DNA from: Actinomycetota bacterium
GTDB taxonomy: Bacteria; Actinomycetota; Thermoleophilia; Solirubrobacterales; 70-9
Direction: 5' to 3'
Length of the DNA stretch: 8,568 nucleotides
Assembly: GCA_005884985.1 (NCBI GenBank)
Contig: VAYK01000161.1
Location: 1 to 8,568 of the forward strand
Part shown: positions 1 through 5,783 of the stretch, piece by piece
Position numbering within the stretch: the stretch's first letter is position 1
Layout of the letters: every line of letters begins with the position of its first letter
Program-made: the position numbers and the translations under genes
Notes under the pieces: generated by a model
What the model was told of the DNA's origin: nothing
Seen by the model: the letters and a program-made list of their open reading frames with translations, nothing else
Databases searched by the model: none

Positions 1-1
1 T

Positions 2-355
2 CACCGAGCCCACCCGGAGATCACGGTGGTCCAGGGCAACCACAGAGTCGAGGGGCCGGAGCTCGGGGGCCGCGTCGACGACGACTCGATCGACATCCTG
101 CACTTCCCGATGCGCACCTACGCCCAGTTCGAGAACAAGATCGTCAAGGGTGGTCGCGCGTACGCGCGCAATCGCGAGCTCCCCCACCGCACGGGTCGCA
201 CCTGGCGCCGCCTGTACGAGCTCTGGGAGCAGGGCGAGCTTCGCGCTCATTACGACGAGCAGGTGGTCACCGGCCAGGGTAGTGACGATCTTCTCGAGGA
301 CACGCGGCTGCGGGACTACCTGCGCGAGCTTCGGGCGGGCGCCGCCGCGCGCTAG
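2..355 (+). CDS. Family 2 glycosyltransferase, C-terminal end (5' end outside window)
   Basis: The frame is open from base 2 and ends at TAG 353-355, so only the last ~117 residues are present; an internal GTG at 26 is not the likely start. The segment holding ILHFPMRTYAQFENKIVKGG, then RAYARNRELP and TWRRLYELWEQGEL, resembles the C-terminal part of bacterial family 2 (GlycoTransf_2_4-like) glycosyltransferases, where an HFP-x-R-S/T-Y-x-Q-F segment follows the catalytic domain. The nucleotide-sugar binding DxD region would lie upstream of the window, so donor and acceptor cannot be judged. Its stop is 15 bp from the stop of the convergent sulfotransferase, and a glycosyltransferase next to two sulfotransferases suggests synthesis and decoration of a surface glycan or glycolipid. 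Family assignment is fairly secure; the role is inference. Confidence 0.7.
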   Translation, partial: HRAHPEITVVQGNHRVEGPELGGRVDDDSIDILHFPMRTYAQFENKIVKGGRAYARNRELPHRTGRTWRRLYELWEQGELRAHYDEQVVTGQGSDDLLEDTRLRDYLRELRAGAAAR

Positions 356-370
356 ATCCCGGCGCGGCGG

Positions 371-1195
371 TCAGCGAACCGCGGCATCGACCGGGGCGTC
401 GCTCCGGGCCCGGCCCTTGTCGGCGACGCTCGTCCACAGCGACAGGTCGATTTCCGGGCAGAGCTCGGCGAGTCGCGTGGAGTCCTCCCGATAGCGCGCA
501 GCGAGGTCCTCGCTCAGCTTCGGCCTGAGCTGGGCAGTGCCGCGGCCCACCTGTCGGTGCTTCAAGAGGCGGTCCGGCGTCTTCGCGGGTGGGTCGACCC
601 CGAGGAAGCGCCAGGTGCGTTCCATCTCGCCAACAGGGTCCTGAACGCAGCGCTCGAACTGCAGGACGAGCACCTGCTCCCTCGGAAAGAGCTCGAATAC
701 ATGGCGGAGCTGCTGGAAGTAGAAGCCGCGCCAAGTCGCGTCGCCGATCGACGGCAGCCGTACCCGCTCTTCTCGCTCCTCGGCCATCCGCTGCAGCCTG
801 GCAACGGCGGAGCGGTAGCGGGCCACGGGATCACGGAGCATGACGAGGAGGCGAGCATTGGGAGCCGCCCTGTGGAGCAGGGAAATCGACCAGAAGTCCG
901 GGAGATAGCGTGGCGTCCACTCACCGACGAGCTGGCCGGGGGGACGCGGAAACAGCGACGCGTACTCGGCCGCGATCTCGTTCGGAGCATCCCCTCGCCA
1001 GAAGCGATCGAAGTAATGAACCTCCTTGCCGAGTGGCGAGCGCCGGATCCGTGGGTGGCGGCGCATCGAGTCGTACCACCAGCTGGTCCCACAGCGCTGG
1101 GCGCCGATCCCGACGTACGTCGGCGGCCCCGTCTCCCACCCCGGTGGGCATTCGGGGATCTCCAGGGGCGCGTTCCAGGGCCTCAGCCGGTCCAC
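371..1195 (-). CDS. PAPS-dependent sulfotransferase (Sulfotransfer_1-like)
   Basis: A 274-residue cytosolic enzyme expected to move a sulfuryl group from PAPS to an acceptor, here probably a carbohydrate or lipid-linked sugar. The 5'-phosphosulfate loop is GIGAQRCGTSW (residues 29-39), KEVHYFDRFW (57-66) and GEWTPRY (91-97) follow as in bacterial heparan/Stf-type sulfotransferases, and the 3'-phosphate site is LRDPVARYRS (120-129) with Arg121 and Ser129. FPREQVLVLQFE near residue 170 and a WRFLGVDP segment complete the family pattern, and the length is normal. The start is GTG at 1195; no ATG lies between it and the PAPS loop. There is no clear Shine-Dalgarno sequence. A TANNNT element (TACTGT, 1211-1206 on the minus strand) sits 10 nt upstream, compatible with a nearly leaderless transcript. 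It is divergent from the second sulfotransferase with a 26-bp gap. Acceptor unknown. Confidence 0.87.
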   Translation of the reverse strand: MDRLRPWNAPLEIPECPPGWETGPPTYVGIGAQRCGTSWWYDSMRRHPRIRRSPLGKEVHYFDRFWRGDAPNEIAAEYASLFPRPPGQLVGEWTPRYLPDFWSISLLHRAAPNARLLVMLRDPVARYRSAVARLQRMAEEREERVRLPSIGDATWRGFYFQQLRHVFELFPREQVLVLQFERCVQDPVGEMERTWRFLGVDPPAKTPDRLLKHRQVGRGTAQLRPKLSEDLAARYREDSTRLAELCPEIDLSLWTSVADKGRARSDAPVDAAVR

Positions 1196-1221
1196 CAGAC
1201 GTGAAACAGTAACGGTCGCCC

Positions 1222-2187
1222 ATGGGACTGCTCGACGGCATTCGCCGGCGGGGCATTCGCCGGCCGGGAGTCACTTTCGGTCGCGGTCGGCGCGAAGCCG
1301 GTCGTGTGCCGGCGCCGTTCGTGGTTGGCATCGCCCGCTCGGGCACCACGCTCCTGCGGCTGATGCTGGACGCTCATCCGCAGCTGACGATCCCGCCCGA
1401 GACCCACTTCCTCCCGCGGCTGTTCACCCAGTTCGACCGCTGGGTCGAGCAGGGAATCGAGGGCGCCGAGCTTCGCGAGCGAGCGATGGAGCTGATCGTC
1501 AGTCATCCGCGCTGGGGAGACATCGACCTCGATCCCGGAGAGGTCGAGCGTCGGATGGCGCATCACGAGCCGCTGACCGGGGGCGACGCTGCCCGCTCCT
1601 TCTACGAGGCATACGCCGCGTGCGAGGGCAAGCCCCGCTGGGGCGACAAGTCACCCCCCTACACGTGGAAGGCGAAGCGGATCCAGCGTGCCCTGCCGGA
1701 GGCCCACTTCATCCATCTGATCCGCGACGGTCGCGACGTCGCCCTGTCGCTCAGCGAGGTCAGCTGGGGGCCGGGCGACGTCCAGGCCGCGGCGACGAAG
1801 TGGGTCGAGGAGCTGGGGCGGGCGCGGCACCGGGCGCAGCGGCTCCGTCCGGGCACCTACGTCGAGATCAGGTACGAGGACCTGGTTGCCGACCCCGAGC
1901 CCCTCCTGCGGCGAATCGCCGACTTCGTCGGCCTGCCATGGGACCCCGTGATGCTCGACTACCATCACGGCGCCGAGGAGCGGATGAAGGAGGTGGTCCG
2001 CGACTTCCATCCGCTGGGGGGTGGGACGATCACGGCCGAGGAGCGCAAGCGCCAGCACGAGCTCGTCAAGAGCCCGCCGAGCTCCAGCCGGGTGGGGCGG
2101 TGGCGCACCGAGATGTCCGCTGAGGATCGTGAGGCGTTCGAGACCGTCGCAGGGGACCTGCTCAGAGCGTTGGGCTACGAGGTTTGA
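1222..2187 (+). CDS. Sulfotransferase family protein (Sulfotransfer_3-like)
   Basis: A 321-residue sulfotransferase of a different subtype from its divergent neighbour. The 5'-phosphosulfate loop is GIARSGTT (residues 36-43), followed by LLRLMLDAHP and an IPPETHFLP segment typical of the Sulfotransfer_3 group. GDKSPPYTW is at 141-149, and the 3'-phosphate site is LIRDGRDVALSLS (166-178). Residues 2-30 are arginine-rich and include a five-residue tandem repeat (GIRRR/GIRRP), so the true start could lie further in (for example GTG 1306, near residue 29). ATG 1222 is the first start after an in-frame TAA at 1210-1212, but no Shine-Dalgarno sequence is visible. It ends 9 bp from the convergent purC stop. 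Substrate unknown; a sugar, lipid or small-molecule acceptor are all possible. Confidence 0.87.
   Translation: MGLLDGIRRRGIRRPGVTFGRGRREAGRVPAPFVVGIARSGTTLLRLMLDAHPQLTIPPETHFLPRLFTQFDRWVEQGIEGAELRERAMELIVSHPRWGDIDLDPGEVERRMAHHEPLTGGDAARSFYEAYAACEGKPRWGDKSPPYTWKAKRIQRALPEAHFIHLIRDGRDVALSLSEVSWGPGDVQAAATKWVEELGRARHRAQRLRPGTYVEIRYEDLVADPEPLLRRIADFVGLPWDPVMLDYHHGAEERMKEVVRDFHPLGGGTITAEERKRQHELVKSPPSSSRVGRWRTEMSAEDREAFETVAGDLLRALGYEV
1237..1263 (+). repeat. 15-bp tandem duplication in the sulfotransferase N-terminus
   Basis: GGCATTCGCCGG occurs at 1237-1248 and again at 1252-1263, a period of 15 bases. It encodes the repeated pentapeptide GIRRR/GIRRP in the basic leader ahead of the sulfotransferase core. 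The repeat is in frame, so copy-number change would not break the gene. Confidence 0.8.
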
Positions 2188-2196
2188 GCGGCCCGG

Positions 2197-2997
2197 CTAA
2201 TCGAGTGATCGGCCGGTGATCCGCTCGTAGGCCTGCAGGTACTTCACCCGCGTGTTGGCGACGACCTCCTCCGGAAGCTCCGGTGCCGGCGGGCTGTGAT
2301 CCCAGCCGATCTGGTCGAGCCAGTCGCGCAGATACTGCTTGTCGTAGGAGCGCTGCGGACGCCCGGGCTGGTGCTCGTCGGCCGGCCAGAAGCGCGAGGA
2401 GTCGGGGGTGAAGACCTCGTCGCCGAGCACCACCTCGGCCCCGGGCGACGAGCCGAACTCGAACTTCGTGTCGGCCAGGATGATGCCGCGTGCCTCGGTG
2501 TGCCGAGCGGCGTGCTCGTAGAGCTCGATCGAGGTCCGCCGCAGCTCCTTCATCAGGGGGCGGTCGCCGATGATCTCGGCGGCGCGCTCGAAGTCGACGT
2601 TCTCGTCGTGGTCACCGACCTCGGCCTTGGTCGCGGGCGTGAAGATCGCCTCCGGAAGGCGCTCGGACTCTTGCAGGCCAGCCGGCAACTCGATCCCGCA
2701 GATCGAGCCGGACTCGCGGTACTCGCGCCACCCCGAACCGGAGAGGTACCCGCGCACCACGCACTCGACCGGGTACATGTCCAGGCGCCGCACGCGAATC
2801 GCCCGGCCGGCGACCTCCTCGGGCACCTTCTCAGAGAGGAAGTGATTGGGACAGATCCCGCCGGTGCTCTCGAACCAGAACAGCGACATCTGGGTGAGCA
2901 CCCGTCCCTTGTCGGGTATCGGGTTCGGCATGATCACGTCATATGCCGAGATCCGATCCGAGGCGACCATCAGCAGATCGCTCTCGAGCTCGTACAT
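2197..2997 (-). CDS. purC: Phosphoribosylaminoimidazole-succinocarboxamide synthase (SAICAR synthetase), short at the N-terminus
   Basis: Joins aspartate to CAIR with ATP use to give SAICAR in de novo purine synthesis, in the cytosol. Recognised by SDRISAYD (residues 13-20), IPDKGRVL (27-34), VRGYLSGSGW (81-90), GDHDEN (128-133), ADTKFEFG, TPDSSRFWP and SYDKQYLRDWL near the C-terminus. At 266 residues it is about 20-30 short of the yeast ADE1-like class. The first residues are MYELESDLLMV, whereas relatives read roughly GKVRD-x-YE before this point. That nucleotide-binding segment is missing. ATG 2997 is directly preceded in frame by TAG (3000-2998), so no in-frame extension is possible. No strong Shine-Dalgarno is seen; TAGCAT at 3019-3014 could be a -10 element. 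It lies apart from purD-purE-purB. Either the start is truly truncated or the upstream bases are damaged. Confidence 0.88.
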   Translation of the reverse strand: MYELESDLLMVASDRISAYDVIMPNPIPDKGRVLTQMSLFWFESTGGICPNHFLSEKVPEEVAGRAIRVRRLDMYPVECVVRGYLSGSGWREYRESGSICGIELPAGLQESERLPEAIFTPATKAEVGDHDENVDFERAAEIIGDRPLMKELRRTSIELYEHAARHTEARGIILADTKFEFGSSPGAEVVLGDEVFTPDSSRFWPADEHQPGRPQRSYDKQYLRDWLDQIGWDHSPPAPELPEEVVANTRVKYLQAYERITGRSLD

Positions 2998-3041
2998 CTA
3001 TGGGACTCGGCCGATGCTAACAACGGCTCCGGCAGCGAGAT

Positions 3042-3049
3042 AGGAAGGA
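3042..3049 (+). promoter_or_regulatory. Ribosome binding site of the MBL-fold gene
   Basis: AGGAAGGA lies nine bases before ATG 3059 and is one of the few clear Shine-Dalgarno sequences in the window. It fixes the start of the broken MBL-fold gene. Confidence 0.6.
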
Positions 3050-3058
3050 ACGATCGCG

Positions 3059-3627
3059 ATGGAGGAGATCAGGCCTGGCCTGTGGCACTGGAGGGCCATG
3101 CATCCAAAGATCAAGATCGAGGTGAGCTCGTACTACGTCGCCGACTCGGGAACGCTGATCGACCCGATGCTCTCCGCGGCGGGCGTCGAGTGGTTCCGCG
3201 AGCGCGGCGAGCCACGGCGCGTGGTGCTCACCAACCGCCACCATCGGCGCCGCAGCGACGACTTCAAGGAGGCGTTTGGCTGTGCGGTGCTCTGTCACGA
3301 GGCGGGCCTGCACGAGTTCGAGGGCGGTCCCGAGGTGGAGGGCTTCAGGTTCGGCGACGAGCTGGCACCGGGGATCGTGGCGCTGGAGGTGGGGGTGATC
3401 TCGGCGAGGGCCTGCTCTCGTTCGCCGACGGATTGATCAACCACGGCGAGCTGGGCTTCGTCTCCGACTGGCTGCTCGGCGACGACCCGGCCGGCGTCAA
3501 GCGCGGCCTTCGCGATTCGCTGCGCGCCCTGCTCGATCGCGAGTTCGACAGCCTGCTGTTCGCGCATGGCGATCCGCTGCTCGGCGGCGGCAAGCGGGTG
3601 CTGCGGCAGTTCGTCGACCGAGCCTAG
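3059..3627 (+). pseudogene. MBL-fold metallo-hydrolase-like gene with an internal frame break
   Basis: The first frame gives EEIRPGLWHW, SSYYVADSGTLIDP, VVLTNRHHRRRSDDF, CHEAGLHEF and FGDELAPGIVALEVG, then runs into unrelated sequence and stops at 3434-3436. From about 3391-3403 the frame one base earlier continues with GEGLLSFADGLINHGELGF, GDDPAGVKRGLRDSL and LLFAHGDPLLGGGKR to TAG 3625-3627. Together these form one small metallo-beta-lactamase-fold protein of ~190 residues. The break lies near a run of five G (3391-3395) and seems to remove about ten residues (a CPDE-like stretch) as well as the frame, by comparison with remembered relatives. The usual HxHxDH metal motif is replaced by NRHHRRRSD, so metal use is doubtful even in an intact copy; the later AHGDP histidine is kept. 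Substrate unknown. Expressed from its own Shine-Dalgarno site, upstream of csoR. Confidence 0.7.
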
Positions 3628-3644
3628 ATACCCCCTACCCGTAT
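3628..3644 (+). promoter_or_regulatory. Probable CsoR operator (autoregulation)
   Basis: The 17 bases read ATACCCCCTACCCGTAT. The left half is the classic CsoR half-site (ATACCCCCTA, as in the ATACCCCCTAGGGGGTAT type of box). The right half keeps only the outer GTAT, so the dyad is imperfect. It begins directly after the MBL gene stop and abuts the -10 element of csoR, a position suited to repression by the adjacent gene product. Operator identity is inferred from the family consensus. Confidence 0.6.
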
Positions 3645-3649
3645 ATACT
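3644..3649 (+). promoter_or_regulatory. -10 element of the csoR-P450 operon
   Basis: TATACT matches the TANNNT -10 pattern and ends eight bases before ATG 3658. Transcription would begin at or within a few bases of the start codon, giving a leaderless or nearly leaderless mRNA; no Shine-Dalgarno is present. No good -35 hexamer is visible at 17-18 bp. Confidence 0.5.
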
Positions 3650-3657
3650 CCCCGACA

Positions 3658-3960
3658 ATGACCGAGCAAGTGTCCAAGCCCGGGTATGTCGACGACAAGG
3701 AGGCTGTGCTGCGCCGCCTCTCGCGGATCGAGGGGCAGGTGCGCGGCCTGCGGCGGATGGTCGACGAAGAGGTCTACTGCATCGACGTGCTGACCCAGAT
3801 CGCCGCCGTCGACAAGGCACTGGACGGCGTGGCCCTGCAGCTCCTCGCCGACCACACCAACCACTGCGTGCGCGATGCCGTCGCCCGCGGCGGTGAGGAA
3901 GCGGACGAGAAGGTCGGCGAGCTGCTGGCCGCCGTCGAGCGGTTCGCACGCACCCGATGA
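3658..3960 (+). CDS. csoR: CsoR/DUF156-family metal-sensing transcriptional repressor
   Basis: A 100-residue all-helical repressor that normally tetramerises on DNA and releases it on binding Cu(I). RLSRIEGQVRGL (residues 20-31) is the family hallmark. The sensor residues Cys41 (after Tyr40), His66 and Cys70 give the Cys-His-Cys pattern of copper CsoR; RcnR has His at the last position and FrmR lacks it. The N-terminal PGY replaces the HGY common in actinobacterial copies, which argues against an InrS-like extra ligand. An acidic residue (Glu81/84 region) suits the second-shell glutamate. The gene follows a CsoR-box-like operator and is probably autoregulated. Its last bases overlap the P450 start as ATGA, so the two are translated together. 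No copper exporter or chaperone lies nearby, so a persulfide or other thiol-reactive inducer remains possible but less likely. Confidence 0.9.
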   Translation: MTEQVSKPGYVDDKEAVLRRLSRIEGQVRGLRRMVDEEVYCIDVLTQIAAVDKALDGVALQLLADHTNHCVRDAVARGGEEADEKVGELLAAVERFARTR

Positions 3961-5279
3961 CGCTTCCTCCGGGACCGAGCGCGCCCGCCGCGTTTCAGAC
4001 CGCGCGCCTCGTCGCCCGCCCGGTGCCGTTCTTGGAGTCCTGCCGGCGCCGCTACGGCGAGACGTTCACTGCCCAGGTGCTCAGGGTGGGCCCGATGGTC
4101 TTCATCTCGGACCCGGCGTCGATCAAGACCCTGTTCGGCGCCGATCGCCAGAACACGATCGCCCCCGGCCGCAATGTCGTCCTGGCTCCGGTCCTCGGCC
4201 GGCGCTCGCTGCTCCTGCTCGAGGGCAAGGAGCACCTTCGCCGGCGCAAGCTGATGCTGCCGCCGTTCCACGGCGAGCGCATGCGTGCCTACGAGGCGGT
4301 GATGGCCGAGGCGACCGAGCGCGAGGTGGCCTCGTGGCCCGTCGGGCGTGCCTTTCCGCTCCACCCGAGCATGCAGGCGATCACCCTCGAGGTGATCCTG
4401 CGTGCGGTGTTCGGGGTCGAGGACGACGAGCGGCGAGCGCTCCTGCGACGCAACCTGGTCGGAATCCTCGCCACCACGCGCTCGCCGCGGGCGATCGGGA
4501 TGACGATCGGCCGCCTGCGGCGCCTGCCCGTCTATCGGCGAGTCGGGGAGATGCTCGCCGAGGCCGACGAGATCCTTCTAGCGGAGATCGCCGAGCGCCG
4601 CGGCGATCCCCGCCTCGCGTCGCGCGAGGACATCCTCTCGCTGCTCGTCGGCGCTCGCTTCGAAGACGGCTCGACGATGAACGACGCCGAGCTGCGCGAC
4701 CAGCTGATGACGCTGTTGATGGCCGGTCACGAGACCACTGCCACGGGGCTCGCCTGGGCCTTCGACCTTCTGTTTCGCGCCCCTCAGAAGCTCCAGCGCC
4801 TGCGCGCCGAGCTCGCCCAGGGCGGCCACGAGTATCTGGACGCGGCGATCGAGGAGACCCTGCGCGTGCGCCCGGTGGTTCCGTTCATCGGCCGCCAGCT
4901 TCGCGTACCCACGGAGCTCGGTGCCTACGAGCTTCCCGAGGGCACCACCGTCATGCCCTCGATCTACCTCGCCCACACTCGCCGGGACCTCTATCCGGAT
5001 CCCCAGGCCTTTCGCCCCGAGCGATTCCTGGACGGCGGCCCGGACACATATAGCTGGATTCCCTTCGGGGGCGGCACCCGGCGCTGCATCGGCGCCGCCT
5101 TCGCCCAGCTTGAGATGCGGGTCGTCATGCGCACGGTGCTTGGCCGGGCCGAGCTCCGGCCGGCCACCAACCAGGCCGAGCCAATCGTTCGCCGCAACGT
5201 CACCCTGTCGCCGCGCAACGGCACCCCGGCGATCCTCGTCAGCCGCCATCCGGCACGCAGACTCGCGGCCACCGTCTGA
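3957..5279 (+). CDS. Cytochrome P450 (CYP135/CYP138-like)
   Basis: A 440-residue soluble haem monooxygenase with all diagnostic parts: N-terminal LPPGPSAPAAFQ and PFLESCRRRYGETFT; the C-helix region HLRRRKLMLPPFHGERM; the oxygen-binding I-helix motif AGHETT (256-261); ExxR as Glu300-Thr-Leu-Arg303; the FRPERF meander; and the haem loop FGGGTRRCIG with Cys377 as thiolate ligand. The wording of the N-terminus and of the TYSWIPFGGG region recalls mycobacterial CYP135 and CYP138, whose substrates are not established. The ATG overlaps the csoR stop (ATGA), so expression should follow the CsoR-controlled promoter. No ferredoxin or reductase is in the window, so redox partners must be encoded elsewhere. 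Length and motifs are intact. Substrate cannot be predicted. Confidence 0.95.
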   Translation: MTLPPGPSAPAAFQTARLVARPVPFLESCRRRYGETFTAQVLRVGPMVFISDPASIKTLFGADRQNTIAPGRNVVLAPVLGRRSLLLLEGKEHLRRRKLMLPPFHGERMRAYEAVMAEATEREVASWPVGRAFPLHPSMQAITLEVILRAVFGVEDDERRALLRRNLVGILATTRSPRAIGMTIGRLRRLPVYRRVGEMLAEADEILLAEIAERRGDPRLASREDILSLLVGARFEDGSTMNDAELRDQLMTLLMAGHETTATGLAWAFDLLFRAPQKLQRLRAELAQGGHEYLDAAIEETLRVRPVVPFIGRQLRVPTELGAYELPEGTTVMPSIYLAHTRRDLYPDPQAFRPERFLDGGPDTYSWIPFGGGTRRCIGAAFAQLEMRVVMRTVLGRAELRPATNQAEPIVRRNVTLSPRNGTPAILVSRHPARRLAATV

Positions 5280-5319
5280 ACCCGCTCATATCACGGTCCC
5301 GACTGGGTAGCAGCAGCGC

Positions 5320-5766
5320 ATGGGCGAGCCGAAGCTGACGAGCGAGGCCTTCGGGCACGGCGAGCAGATCCCGCGGCGCCATAGCTGCGAGGGCGAGGAC
5401 CTCTCGCCGCCTCTCGCCTGGTCCGGCCTCCCCGAGGGAACGCGCTCGGTGGCGCTGATCTGCGACGACCCGGATGCCCCGTCCGGCACCTTCACCCACT
5501 GGGTGGCCTGGGGACTCGACCCGGCCGCCGGAGGGCTCGCCGAGGGCGAGACGGCCCCGGCCGAGGGCCGTGGTGGCTTCGGGACTGCCAGCTACCGCGG
5601 CCCCTGCCCGCCGCCGGGGCAGGGGCCCCATCGTTACTTCTTCCGGCTGTTCGCTCTGGACGCGGTGCCGGGGGTGAAGCCTGGCGCTGGTCGCGACGAG
5701 CTCGAAGGCGCGCTCGAGGGGCATGTGCTCGAGTCGGCCGAGCTGGTTGGCACCTACGAGCGCTGA
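5320..5766 (+). CDS. YbhB/YbcL-family Raf kinase inhibitor-like (PEBP) protein
   Basis: A 148-residue protein of the phosphatidylethanolamine-binding fold. It shows LTSEAFGHGEQIPRRHSCEG, SPPLAWSGLPEGTRS, the anion-pocket DDPDAP followed by THWVAW (residues ~49-65), YRGPCPPPGQGPHRYFFRLFALD with the conserved GPCPP and HRY, and a closing EGHVLESAELVGTYER. No signal peptide is visible, so it should be cytosolic. The ATG is the first start after an in-frame TAG at 5308-5310; no Shine-Dalgarno is evident. It lies 40 bp after the P450 on the same strand and may be read through from the csoR promoter. The biochemical role of bacterial members is poorly known, so no specific function is assigned. Confidence 0.93.
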   Translation: MGEPKLTSEAFGHGEQIPRRHSCEGEDLSPPLAWSGLPEGTRSVALICDDPDAPSGTFTHWVAWGLDPAAGGLAEGETAPAEGRGGFGTASYRGPCPPPGQGPHRYFFRLFALDAVPGVKPGAGRDELEGALEGHVLESAELVGTYER

Positions 5767-5783
5767 GCCCGCGCGAGCGGGTT
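5766..5783. terminator. Hairpin between convergent PEBP gene and purB
   Basis: CCCGC (5768-5772), a GCGA loop and GCGGG (5777-5781), extended by G-U and A-U pairs at the base, make a 7-bp stem occupying the whole 15-bp gap and touching both stop codons. There is no U-tract on either side. It could serve as a shared bidirectional terminator in a GC-rich host, but this is only a structural guess. Confidence 0.4.

Noticed and set aside
557..1204. Plus-strand open frame opposite the first sulfotransferase
   Set aside because: GC-rich shadow frame with arginine/proline-rich composition; the minus strand carries an intact sulfotransferase with all motifs.
2217..2231. GATC-bounded inverted repeat near the purC 3' end as a terminator
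   Set aside because: It lies inside the purC coding region, the stem is short and interrupted, and no T-run follows.
3388..3406. Programmed -1 frameshift in the MBL gene
   Set aside because: No proper slippery heptamer or downstream structure is evident, and residues also appear to be missing, so a deletion or sequence error is simpler.
2296..3627. A 443-codon plus-strand open frame crossing purC and the MBL region
   Set aside because: Its first two thirds are antisense to a clear purC; only its last ~80 codons are real, as the 3' part of the broken MBL gene.
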